This document shows positions 32,087 to 39,133 of a stretch of DNA of 64,000 nucleotides, piece by piece. Position 1 is the stretch's first letter, and every line of letters begins with the position of its first letter. Both the position numbers and the translations under genes were made by a program. Below the pieces are notes generated by a model. The model worked only from the letters and a program-made list of their open reading frames with translations. It had not been told where the DNA came from and made no database searches. Origin of the DNA: Sinanaerobacter chloroacetimidivorans (GTDB lineage: Bacteria > Bacillota > Clostridia > Peptostreptococcales > Anaerovoracaceae); assembly GCF_018128545.1 (NCBI RefSeq), contig NZ_JAGSND010000020.1, positions 1 through 64,000 on the forward strand, given 5' to 3'.

Positions 32087-32896
32087 TCATATAACGACCT
32101 TGTTTCTGCCTTTCTTTTTTGCTTGATAGAGTTTTTTGTCCATTGTTTCAACGACCTGGTTGACAGAATGGATACCGCTTGTCTTATATACGGTCTGTAC
32201 GCCAAAGCTGCAGGTAACCTTTAGCTGGATGTCATTAATATAAAAAGTTTTACTTTCAACCGCATGACGGAGCCGGTTGGCTATTTGAACGGCAGTATTT
32301 CGGCTGACTTCGGGCAGGCAAATCAGGAATTCATCACCGCCATAACGAGCCACCCATCCGTCCTTTCTCCGGATATGCCGAAGAAATACACACGCGATTT
32401 CTTTCAAGATGTGATCACCGGCAATATGTCCATACTGGTCATTGATCTTTTTGAAATAATCGATATCCGTATATATAAATGAAACAGGATCACTGTTACG
32501 GAAAGTACGTTCTAAATCGATTGGCAGTTGTTCGTCAATATACCTGCGGTTATATAAATCAGTCAGAGAGTCTGTGATTGCTAGTCTCTGCATATGCTCA
32601 AGCGAGGCCGAGCCGGTTCTCCTATCACCAAGATGAATGAGTTCCAGCAAGCAGGTCTGACCGTTGATAGTAATCGGTACGCTGGTGACGATTTCGAGCA
32701 TGCTTCCATTTTCCCTGATAGCAAATGCTGCTTCAAGAAATCCCTCGAATGAGATGGAAGTCTTCTTGGGGTTGTCGGTTTTCTCACTTTCATAAAGCAT
32801 TTGCTTATGGCTGGCATCCCATATACGAATAACAGGATAATATTTTTGTAGCATCCCTACGGATGCCACTGCTTGCGTTAAATTATCAAATTTCAT
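32087..32896 (-). CDS. GGDEF diguanylate cyclase
   Basis: 269 residues. The N-terminal 100 are a PAS-like sensory region with no membrane segment. The C-terminal GGDEF domain is complete: LAITDSLTDLYNRRYID, FIYTDIDYFKKINDQYGHIAGDHIL and RYGGDEF (GGDEF at 186-190). It should make cyclic di-GMP. The inhibitory RxxD site appears lost: the aligned residues read R-K-D-G. It lies 31 bases behind the receiver-like gene, in one operon. A c-di-GMP riboswitch 2 kb away on the same ICE is a likely target of its product. Confidence 0.9.
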   Translation of the reverse strand: MKFDNLTQAVASVGMLQKYYPVIRIWDASHKQMLYESEKTDNPKKTSISFEGFLEAAFAIRENGSMLEIVTSVPITINGQTCLLELIHLGDRRTGSASLEHMQRLAITDSLTDLYNRRYIDEQLPIDLERTFRNSDPVSFIYTDIDYFKKINDQYGHIAGDHILKEIACVFLRHIRRKDGWVARYGGDEFLICLPEVSRNTAVQIANRLRHAVESKTFYINDIQLKVTCSFGVQTVYKTSGIHSVNQVVETMDKKLYQAKKKGRNKVVI

Positions 32897-32927
32897 ACTT
32901 TTCGATTCCTTTCATAAAATTCTGACT

Positions 32928-33434
32928 TCAAGGAAATAAACAGTGCTGCAAAAACGTCCTGATCCTTGAAATAAAAACCTCTTTGTGTTTGTCAGCGGGT
33001 TTTGAGTCCTGCTGAATTGCTGGTTTTTCCTCATATGAAAGGGCCAAATGTGAAGGACGGTGCTGCAGCAAGAACAGTACGAATTCATCCATTGGCAAAG
33101 TACGTTCAAATCGTAAATGAATCCTATACGTTCTGCAGTAGTCAGAGATCAGAGAATCCAGCATCGCCCACTGCACCGCGATGGCTGGGAGACTCCGGCT
33201 CCTGCACTCTTCGATGACTCCATAATTCTTCCGGTCCTTTAAGTATCCCGCAATAATGAGAAAATCAATCCGCTCGTCGCAGAACATCAATGCCTGCTCT
33301 TTGGATGTCGTGAGAGCAACGACCTGAATCCCGGTTAAAGCAAGATAATTGGCTAACGTTTGGGCATAATCCAACAGTCGGTCTGACAAAATTAAAACAC
33401 AGAGAGGGGAAGTATTTTTCACTTCAATTTTCAT
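32928..33434 (-). CDS. Receiver-like (CheY-fold) protein, degenerate
   Basis: 168 residues. Residues 10-120 follow a receiver pattern (LCVLILSDRLLDYAQTLANYLALTGIQVVALTTSKEQAL, then IDFLIIAGYLKD). The acidic pocket is incomplete and the phospho-acceptor Asp position reads Ala/Gly (IIAGY), so it is probably a pseudo-receiver working by ligand or protein contact. A Lys-rich C-terminal tail follows. AAAGGAGG precedes the ATG. It is first gene of the GGDEF operon, which diverges from an XRE gene across a spacer with two matching operators. Confidence 0.65.
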   Translation of the reverse strand: MKIEVKNTSPLCVLILSDRLLDYAQTLANYLALTGIQVVALTTSKEQALMFCDERIDFLIIAGYLKDRKNYGVIEECRSRSLPAIAVQWAMLDSLISDYCRTYRIHLRFERTLPMDEFVLFLLQHRPSHLALSYEEKPAIQQDSKPADKHKEVFISRIRTFLQHCLFP

Positions 33435-33494
33435 AGCTTTTTCGCCTCCTTTCGTAGGAGTTAATCTGTAATGTATAATTCTGCCAACTTCGAG

Positions 33495-33511
33495 GTATTC
33501 TATAAGAATAC
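33495..33511. promoter_or_regulatory. Operator copy 1 in receiver/XRE spacer
   Basis: GTATTCTATAAGAATAC, a perfect 7-3-7 palindrome. A near copy lies 54 bases downstream. It is a likely site for the XRE regulator at 33590, controlling the divergent c-di-GMP operon. Confidence 0.65.
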
Positions 33512-33548
33512 ATTTTAATATACTTTCCGTTAATTTTCAAGTTAAAGT

Positions 33549-33565
33549 GTATTCTTTAAGATTAC
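33549..33565. promoter_or_regulatory. Operator copy 2 in receiver/XRE spacer
   Basis: GTATTCTTTAAGATTAC, the same 7-3-7 layout as 33495 with one mismatch between arms. It lies 25 bases before the XRE start and so could mediate autoregulation. Confidence 0.6.
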
Positions 33566-33589
33566 TATAAAGGAGGCTTAAAGTATATT

Positions 33590-33925
33590 ATGTTGAATCG
33601 AAAAGAATTTGGGGCCGCCATACGCAATGCCCGTTTGGAAAACAAGTTAACCCAAGAGAAACTGGCAGAAATGCTGCAAGTAACGCCTGTCCACGTCAAA
33701 CAGCTAGAATCAGGAAGCAGAATGCCGTCAGTAGAGCTTCTCCACAATATTGCCGTCACGCTGAATTTCTCAGTAGATGGGGCATTCTTTCCGGCAGATG
33801 CAAAAAATGAGGAGATGCTGGATAAGCTCGAACGTCTCCTGCATTTATGTACGCCCCATGACTTACGAGTGGTCTATGCCACAGCCAGTGCCTTAACTGA
33901 CAAAGACTCGGTGGACTTAATCTAA
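33590..33925 (+). CDS. XRE-family regulator B
   Basis: 111 residues: a Cro/C1 helix-turn-helix (GAAIRNARLENKLTQEKLAEMLQVTPVHVKQLESGSRMPSVELLHNIAVTLNFSVDGAFF) plus a helical C-terminal part (LDKLERLLHLCTPHDLRVVYATASAL). GGAGG lies upstream of the ATG. It diverges from the receiver-GGDEF operon with two paired operators between them, so it probably represses that operon. Whether it senses a signal is not visible. Confidence 0.88.
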   Translation: MLNRKEFGAAIRNARLENKLTQEKLAEMLQVTPVHVKQLESGSRMPSVELLHNIAVTLNFSVDGAFFPADAKNEEMLDKLERLLHLCTPHDLRVVYATASALTDKDSVDLI

Positions 33926-33940
33926 CCAAGAGTTACATCG

Positions 33941-34066
33941 CTAGTTTTTCTTCCTTCTCTTGGAAACCAAGGCAGCAATTCCGACAACGGCTAGAACTCC
34001 AATCAGGACCAGAATAGTGATCAGCCGCTCTTCTGGAGATGCCTGAAGAAAATCATAACCCAGCAT
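33941..34066 (-). CDS. 41-residue single-span membrane protein
   Basis: A small protein (MLGYDFLQASPEERLIT, then a 20-residue hydrophobic span, then SKRRKKN). AAAGGAGAGG is well placed before the ATG at 34066. The frame is open upstream to 34198, but that part crosses a plus-strand terminator hairpin and is less likely to be coding. It is a basic-ended, inward-C-terminal peptide such as a membrane regulator or toxin-like protein; no family recognised. Confidence 0.5.
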   Translation of the reverse strand: MLGYDFLQASPEERLITILVLIGVLAVVGIAALVSKRRKKN

Positions 34067-34100
34067 ATGGTCCTCTCCTTTCTCGATGTTTGTATTGTCT

Positions 34101-34128
34101 GCAACGGCATATTCCGTTGCGGTTTTTT
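34101..34128 (+). terminator. Terminator downstream of XRE B
   Basis: GCAACGG-CATATT-CCGTTGC followed by GGTTTTTT on the plus strand. It ends plus-strand transcription about 175 bases after XRE regulator B. Confidence 0.75.
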
Positions 34129-34349
34129 GCGCTGTTTTGTCCATGACCTCAATATGGAATTTAAAGGCAGAACAATAAGCAAATATGTCGTTATCCAAGG
34201 ATATTCGACTAAACCGTTAAAAATAGCGTAAATTTTCATATATTGTATGATTATAACATATTTTATTCGACTAATACAAGTATAACAACATATATGCGTG
34301 GACTAATCGCCTCAAATTATCACTTATGATATTTTTGGAGGTGATTACA

Positions 34350-34673
34350 ATGTCAACGCATGAATATGAGAAATTTGTACGCGACCGCATTACACAACTA
34401 AGATTGCAGAAAGGAATATCTGAATATAAATTAAGTTATGACCTGGGACACAGTAGAGGCTATATTTATAATATTACATCCGGGAAATCGCTTCCACCGT
34501 TAACGGAGCTTTTTTCAATTTGCGAATATTTTGATATTACTCCAGCGGAGTTTTTTGACGATAAGCTTGCCAATCCGGAATTAATTCAAAAGGCTGTTGA
34601 GGGGCTGAAAAAGCTGAGTGACAGCGACATGCTACTCATTTTGAACCATATTAACCGACTGCAACAGAAATAA
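34350..34673 (+). CDS. XRE-family regulator C
   Basis: 107 residues with a helix-turn-helix of the Cro/C1 type (FVRDRITQLRLQKGISEYKLSYDLGHSRGYIYNITSGKSLPPLTELFSICEYFDITPAEFFD). A short C-terminal helix pair follows (IQKAVEGLKKLSDSDMLLILNHINRLQ). GGAGGTG precedes the ATG at 34350. It is a stand-alone gene with its own terminator directly behind. This type often sits near ICE excision modules; the target is unknown. Confidence 0.87.
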   Translation: MSTHEYEKFVRDRITQLRLQKGISEYKLSYDLGHSRGYIYNITSGKSLPPLTELFSICEYFDITPAEFFDDKLANPELIQKAVEGLKKLSDSDMLLILNHINRLQQK

Positions 34674-34679
34674 CGACAG

Positions 34680-34713
34680 CCACTTACCGATTTCTACGGT
34701 AGGTGGTTTTTTT
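34680..34713 (+). terminator. Terminator after XRE C
   Basis: CCACTTACCG / CGGTAGGTGG stem, with one mismatch, followed by TTTTTTT. Confidence 0.85.
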
Positions 34714-34769
34714 ATGCCCGAATTATCCGTAGCGGCGGCTCTCTTTTACTGATTTTTACAATTTTATTG

Positions 34770-34798
34770 TTGAACATTATTGTAAATTAGAATATAAT
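34770..34798 (+). promoter_or_regulatory. Promoter of the riboswitch leader
   Basis: TTGAAC, 17 bases, TATAAT. It lies 170 bases upstream of the c-di-GMP riboswitch and would start a leader of about 670 bases before the sigma-like gene. Confidence 0.75.
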
Positions 34799-34873
34799 GG
34801 AATTGGAAATTATACACATTTTTCATATAAAAGTTCAAACGAGCCAATTATGCAGAAAAGAGGTGGTGTTTTC

Positions 34874-34891
34874 ATGAAGCTCCCGATTTAG
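34874..34891 (+). other. Five-codon leader ORF (MKLPI)
   Basis: ATG AAG CTC CCG ATT TAG, preceded by AAGAGGTGG at seven bases. It lies in the leader between promoter and riboswitch. It may be a leader peptide or a chance match. Confidence 0.35.
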
Positions 34892-34967
34892 CTGCACCAG
34901 TGGAGATACATAAGATTAATTCAGCCTCTTTTTATTGCGAGGACTTATCAAGAGAAACAATTGAATA

Positions 34968-35060
34968 GTGCCAAGAGCAAACCTGCCTAAAGGCAGGGAC
35001 GCAAAGCCACAGGATCTAAGGTGCTGATAAAAGCGCTAAGACAGCCTGGCTGCCGGAAGC
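34968..35060 (+). promoter_or_regulatory. c-di-GMP-I (GEMM) riboswitch
   Basis: It carries the class signature: GAGCAAACC, a stem CCTGCC-TAAA-GGCAGG, then GGACGCAAAGCCAC and a GATCTAAG junction, a second stem, and the closing GGCTGCCGG. The usual GNRA tetraloop that docks in its receptor is TAAA here. A terminator follows immediately (35066), so ligand binding probably sets transcription readthrough. It lies on the same strand as the downstream sigma-like gene and the recombinase operon. Confidence 0.88.
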
Positions 35061-35065
35061 TGTAA

Positions 35066-35104
35066 CAGAAGCCTGCCCATCCATGGGTAGGCTTCTGCGT
35101 TTAT
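35066..35104 (+). terminator. Riboswitch expression-platform terminator
   Basis: A near-perfect hairpin CAGAAGCCTGCCCAT / ATGGGTAGGCTTCTG with a short CC loop, followed by CGTTTATTT. The U-tract is weak but the stem is very stable. It lies six bases after the aptamer's closing GCTGCCGG. Confidence 0.75.
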
Positions 35105-35165
35105 TTACAGCTTTTGTCCTATTGTTTTAGAGACATAGGTGTCCTTGCTTTTGCTTGGTTTCTTT

Positions 35166-35216
35166 ATGGCGAAAGAAAGGACCAAGGATATGATTAGAGA
35201 TATGCAACTTCTTTGA
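35166..35216 (+). other. Possible 16-residue ORF after the riboswitch
   Basis: MAKERTKDMIRDMQLL, the first open frame past the riboswitch terminator. No clear ribosome site precedes its ATG, although AAAGGACCAAGG precedes an internal ATG. It could be a second leader peptide. Confidence 0.25.
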
Positions 35217-35232
35217 GGGTTGAAATAAAGAC

Positions 35233-35320
35233 TGCGGATTTCTTTCTCTTCCCCCTCTTATAGCTAAAATCGGAACAACAAAGTCCGCAATTTGTATATG
35301 GCAAATTGCGGGCTTTTTTT
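35233..35320 (+). terminator. Second leader attenuator
   Basis: A terminator CCGCAATTTG / CAAATTGCGG plus TTTTTTT (35285-35318). The upstream TGCGGA (35233-35238) can pair with TCCGCA (35284-35289), which would open the terminator. It stands between the riboswitch and the sigma-like gene as a second control point. Confidence 0.6.
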
Positions 35321-35475
35321 ATTCGACATTATTCTGCCGTTATCGACCTGAATGCTACTTTTTCTCTTCTTTAAATGCAAACAGGCAAAATAGCGTTCGT
35401 ATTCCACACTGCCGATCACCGCCGCTTGTTCTTCATTTCCAGATTTAAAAAATCACGAAATGGAGGACAAGCCTT

Positions 35476-35925
35476 ATGGAAGAAGGCAGGAAACAGACTA
35501 ATTACAGGAAGCTATACCCTAATGTAAAAGAAGAAATTTATGACGTTCTAGAGCGATCTGACAGGAAGATCAAGTACAGTAAATATGATCTGAAAACAGA
35601 ACGATGCAGTATTGATTACGAGAAAGGAACGGTTACATACATTCCGAGCCGGGAGGATTCCTTTGAAAGGCTACTGGAAGGAAACCGGCAGTTTGCCGCC
35701 GAGAGCGAGAGCGTGGAGGATACAGCAGTAAAGACTGTGATGATCGAAAAAATGCTGGATTGCATCAAACAGCTTACCTCAAAGGAGCAGGAATTGATCA
35801 CCGAACTGTTCTTTATGGACAAGAGCGAGCGCCAATTGTCGCTGGAAACAGGTATCCCTTATATGACCATCCATGATAGAAAGGTTAAAATCCTTGGCAA
35901 GCTAAAAAAACTGATGAAAAAGTAA
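35476..35925 (+). CDS. Sigma-70-like regulator (Tn916 ORF7 type)
   Basis: 149 residues. The C-terminus is a sigma region-4 helix-turn-helix (IKQLTSKEQELITELFFMDKSERQLSLETGIPYMTIHDRKVKILGKLKKLMKK). The N-terminal part (ERSDRKIKYSKYDLKTERCSID...VTYIPSREDSFERLLE) is typical of ICE-encoded sigma-like activators. GGAGG precedes the ATG. It lies under the long c-di-GMP riboswitch leader and just upstream of the recombinase cluster, so it may switch on excision or transfer genes (inference). Confidence 0.83.
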   Translation: MEEGRKQTNYRKLYPNVKEEIYDVLERSDRKIKYSKYDLKTERCSIDYEKGTVTYIPSREDSFERLLEGNRQFAAESESVEDTAVKTVMIEKMLDCIKQLTSKEQELITELFFMDKSERQLSLETGIPYMTIHDRKVKILGKLKKLMKK

Positions 35926-35941
35926 AAATTATTCCGTGCAC

Positions 35942-35980
35942 CCCCCTCACTCAACGGCTAATTAAGTGAGGGGGTTTTTT
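35942..35980 (+). terminator. Terminator after sigma-like gene
   Basis: CCCCCTCACT / AGTGAGGGGG with a 13-base loop and TTTTTT. It separates the sigma-like gene from the RNA region and recombinases. Confidence 0.88.
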
Positions 35981-36029
35981 CTATCCCTCTTTCGCTCCTT
36001 GAAAATTTCATATCCGACAGCATAAATAC

Positions 36030-36425
36030 ATGATCTGTCCGGCCGTGATGAGCGGCAGCGACATTGATGGGCGCGCCAAGACTACCTGCGGATGGGTGAC
36101 AGACATCCGTCGAACCGATGGCATCGAAGGCGACGAGCGGCAAGGCCTGGTCATTAAACAGTCCGCGGTGGGCTGTTTCGCCATGAAACGGACAGTGTTA
36201 AAGCTACTTCTGCCCAGCCACAGACTCAAGCAATGGGGGCAGCTCGGTGAGAACCACGGAGAGGTGAAATTCCTATGAGGCTTGCTGACCACAAGCCGTT
36301 TATGCTGCCGCCCTGGCTTCGGGTAGTAGTGTCGAATAGAAGCAGCCAAATGAAGAACAAGAGATCGTTTGATCTTAGAAACTACGCGGCAGGATTTTAT
36401 TGCTCTTTTCCCGTCCTGCCGCGTC
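36030..36425 (+). ncRNA. Candidate structured noncoding RNA
   Basis: About 400 GC-rich bases without a good gene but with many helices. They include CGGATG/CATCCG (36089-36109), CGATG/CATCG inside GTCG/CGAC (36109-36134), and GTCCG/CGGAC enclosing GTTTC/GAAAC (36161-36193). An internal GTGGGCTG there can pair with CAGCCAC at 36215, making a pseudoknot. A ten-pair CGCGGCAGGA/TCCTGCCGCG stem (36385-36423) closes the region just before the next gene. No known RNA class recognised. Confidence 0.4.
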
Positions 36426-36461
36426 CTTGTAAGATTAAGCACCAATAAGGAGGTAAGGTTT

Positions 36462-36842
36462 ATGAGCAACAAATCACTGAATGAATTGCTGGAAAAAGAC
36501 CTGGTCGTCGGCTACGTCTATGGCTATGACGGGATGCGTCAGGTCTATTATTTTGAGAACTCCCCGGCAAATATTGCAAATTTTATCATGCTCCATAGCG
36601 AAAACGCAGACAAAATCATTTTGACGGATCAGTTGGACAGGTTAATCCTGAACACCTTTGGGGAATTCATCAACCGCTGCCCTGATCAGGCATTCCTGCA
36701 GGAAGTCCTAAAAGAGCTGGTACCCATGCAGCTTCGGGAAAAAGAACCATCTGAGATACTGTCTGCCAGCGAGGATGAATTTGCCAAGCTCTTATACGAA
36801 GAAGATCGGCAAGTAACGGAAGCTGAGCTGCGGATGTTGTAG
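36462..36842 (+). CDS. ICE hypothetical protein before recombinases
   Basis: 126 acidic residues (SNKSLNELLEKDLVVGYVYGYDGMRQVYYFENSPANIANFIMLHSENADKIILTDQLDRLILNTFGEFINRC, then Glu-rich). The start at 36462 has AAGGAGG upstream. No domain recognised. Its placement directly before five recombinase-related genes suggests an accessory role in excision, such as a directionality factor, but the sequence gives no proof. Confidence 0.65.
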   Translation: MSNKSLNELLEKDLVVGYVYGYDGMRQVYYFENSPANIANFIMLHSENADKIILTDQLDRLILNTFGEFINRCPDQAFLQEVLKELVPMQLREKEPSEILSASEDEFAKLLYEEDRQVTEAELRML

Positions 36843-36880
36843 CTACGGCCTTTTAATTAATACAGAATGGAGGGTTTCAT

Positions 36881-37252
36881 ATGAAAGAACAATTACGCGC
36901 TTGGCTCTATTGCCGGATTGATGCTCCGGAAGATACTCATGGCACCTTGAAAAGCCAGAAGGAAGAACTCTATGATTATGCGGAGCAGATGGGCTTTATA
37001 GTGGCCGGCGACGCGGAAGATTTGGGTAATGGTCTGAATTTGGACCGTCCCGGTCTTCTGGAGATCGAGAAGGCCGCAAGCGAAAATCAAATGGATGTAC
37101 TGATTGTGAAAAGGCTCGACCGTATTGGACGGGACACGACACAAGTGCTGGAATTTCTCCGGGGACTGGACCAATTAGGCATTGCGATTTATTCCCCGCT
37201 GGAGGGCGAAATCCGTCTGGATCAGCAGGGCCTGGATTTCTTTCTGCGTTAG
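36881..37252 (+). CDS. Small resolvase-domain protein without catalytic serine
   Basis: 123 residues covering only the resolvase N-terminal domain: WLYCRIDAPEDTHGTLKSQKEELYDYAEQMGF, and later DVLIVKRLDRIGRDTTQVLEFLRGLDQLGIAIYSPLEG. The catalytic Ser position (Y-C-R-V-S in active enzymes) is Asp14. The arginines of the R-D-R-x-G region remain. It lacks any DNA-binding C-terminus. Probably it is a dead subunit that joins or modulates the active serine recombinases (inference). GGAGGG precedes the ATG. Confidence 0.75.
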   Translation: MKEQLRAWLYCRIDAPEDTHGTLKSQKEELYDYAEQMGFIVAGDAEDLGNGLNLDRPGLLEIEKAASENQMDVLIVKRLDRIGRDTTQVLEFLRGLDQLGIAIYSPLEGEIRLDQQGLDFFLR

Positions 37253-37267
37253 GAAGGAGGGGCTGTC

Positions 37268-37432
37268 ATGTCAAAAAACCAGGTATCCAATGAGGTACAG
37301 TATAAAATCTCCATAAAATTCCTAAATATCCTGCTTCGCAACGGCATTATTACTTCCGATGAATACAAAAAAATCGACGATTTGAACAGGCAAACCTTCA
37401 CACCAGAACTATCTCAAGTATATGCGCAATAA
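37268..37432 (+). CDS. 54-residue SHOCT-like protein
   Basis: A small ORF (MSKNQVSNEVQYKISIKFLNILLRNGIITSDEYKKIDDLNRQTF...) with GGAGGGG at a good distance. LLRNGIITSDEYKKI is the SHOCT-type short helical pair often found in ICE recombinase operons. It lies between the dead resolvase and the first full recombinase. Function unknown. Confidence 0.65.
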   Translation: MSKNQVSNEVQYKISIKFLNILLRNGIITSDEYKKIDDLNRQTFTPELSQVYAQ

Positions 37433-37507
37433 CACTAGCTTTCGGGAAAATTGTGTGGTAGTGTGTGTTGCTAACAGGAGGACACATATAAGAAAGGAGA
37501 AGATCGC

Positions 37508-39133
37508 ATGGCAAAAAATGTACAAATTATTCGTCCTGTTAAGCAACAAGTTATCCAGCAGTTACAGCCTAAAAAACGGGTCTGCGCCTACTGCAGAGTC
37601 AGTACCGACTCCCGCGAACAGCACAATTCCTTCTCGGTACAGATGGAATATTATAAGACTTTCATCGAGAGTCAGGATGATTGGGAGTTCGCCGGAATTT
37701 ACGCTGACGAGGCACGAAGCGGTACAAAACTGCAAAAGAGAGATGACTTTTTGAGGATGATAAAGGACTGCGAGGGCGGGAAGATCGATATGGTTATTAC
37801 CAAATCTGTAACCCGCTTCGCAAGAAACACGGTGGACAGTATCCAAGCGATCCGCAGGCTGAAGGAGCTTGGAATTGGCGTCTACTTTGAAAAGGAACAC
37901 ATCAACAGCCTGTCGGAAAAAAGCGAACAGATGCTGACCATTTTAAGCTCACTGGCACAAGGAGAAGCCGAAAGCATCTCCACCAACAACAAGTGGGCGG
38001 TACTGAAGCGTTTCCAGGATGGCACATTCACCATAAGCTGCCCTGCCTACGGCTATACCAGAGATGGCGATGGCGAACTGATCATCCAGCAAGAAGAAGC
38101 TATGGTTGTACGCCGGATTTTCCGAGACTACCTGCACGGGAAAGGAACCTACCTGATTGCCAAGGAACTGACCGAAGAAGGCTGTCCCACGATCCGTTCC
38201 GGTGAAAAATGGAACGACGGAGTGGTCAGGGAGCTTCTTCTAAACCCCGTATACTCCGGCAATCTACTTTTACAAAAAACCTATACGACTGAGGTACTTC
38301 CCTTCAAGCGAAAGCATAACAGAGGGCAAGTACCTCAGTATTTTATTGAGGACAACCACAAACCACTCATAACACCCGAACAGGCGGAGGCGGTCAGGGA
38401 GATCATGGAATACCGAAGCAGACAGCATGGTGTGGATTCTGAAAAATGTCAAAACCGTTATGATTTCAGCAGTAAAATCCTCTGTGGTGAGTGTGGAAGT
38501 ACCTTCCGCCGGCAGAAGATCTACATCGGTAAACCCTATGAAAAAATCCAATGGTGCTGCCACCAGCATATTGAGGATAAAACCAAGTGCGGACAGAAGG
38601 CTGTCCGTGAAGATATCCTTCAATGCGCCTTTATCCTCATGTGGAACAAGCTGACCAGCAATTATGCTGACATCCTGCTCCCACTGCTGGAGGCGCTGAA
38701 AAAGATTCGGATGGACGAACAACAGGAGCAGGAAATTGAGGACTGTAACAATAAAATTATGGAATTGACAGAGCAGGGGCATATCCTAAGTCGATTGATA
38801 TCGAAGGGGTATGTGGAACCTGCTGTTTTTATAGAGCGCCAGAATGCCCTTACTGTAGAACTCACCGCGGCAAAGAAAAAAAGAAACCAGCTTCTGGACA
38901 ACAACGGATTTGAGCAGGAGGTCGCAGGAACCGAGCTTCTGCTGGAGCTCATCAAAAACAACCCCGGCATCCTTGAAGCATACAGCGAGGACTTATTCTC
39001 CCAAGCGGTTGAGAATGTCATTATACGAAAAGACGAAATAACTTTCAGGCTGATCAACAATCTGGAGCTGACAGAGTCCATCGGGAAGGAGGAAGATCAG
39101 AATGGCACAGCGGCACATGCCCATCGGCTATAA
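37508..39133 (+). CDS. Large serine recombinase 1
   Basis: 541 residues, complete. The resolvase domain has catalytic Ser32 (YCRVST), DMVITKSVTRFARNTVD and ISTNNKWAVLKRF. The recombinase domain follows (EAMVVRRIFRDYLHGKGTYLIAKELTEEGCPTIRSGEKWNDGVVRELLLNPVYSG), then a zinc ribbon (CGECGSTFRR...CCHQ), a coiled coil and a C-terminal domain. It belongs to the TnpX/integrase class that cuts and joins ICE ends. AAAGGAG precedes the start. Its end overlaps the next gene by 32 bases. Confidence 0.93.
   Translation: MAKNVQIIRPVKQQVIQQLQPKKRVCAYCRVSTDSREQHNSFSVQMEYYKTFIESQDDWEFAGIYADEARSGTKLQKRDDFLRMIKDCEGGKIDMVITKSVTRFARNTVDSIQAIRRLKELGIGVYFEKEHINSLSEKSEQMLTILSSLAQGEAESISTNNKWAVLKRFQDGTFTISCPAYGYTRDGDGELIIQQEEAMVVRRIFRDYLHGKGTYLIAKELTEEGCPTIRSGEKWNDGVVRELLLNPVYSGNLLLQKTYTTEVLPFKRKHNRGQVPQYFIEDNHKPLITPEQAEAVREIMEYRSRQHGVDSEKCQNRYDFSSKILCGECGSTFRRQKIYIGKPYEKIQWCCHQHIEDKTKCGQKAVREDILQCAFILMWNKLTSNYADILLPLLEALKKIRMDEQQEQEIEDCNNKIMELTEQGHILSRLISKGYVEPAVFIERQNALTVELTAAKKKRNQLLDNNGFEQEVAGTELLLELIKNNPGILEAYSEDLFSQAVENVIIRKDEITFRLINNLELTESIGKEEDQNGTAAHAHRL

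Noticed and set aside
34067-34198. N-terminal extension of the small membrane protein to 85 residues
   Set aside because: It crosses a plus-strand terminator and lacks a ribosome site, while the ATG at 34066 has a strong one.
36030-36278. Plus-strand and minus-strand ORFs in the candidate RNA region
   Set aside because: No ribosome sites and no recognisable domain; the helices explain the region better.
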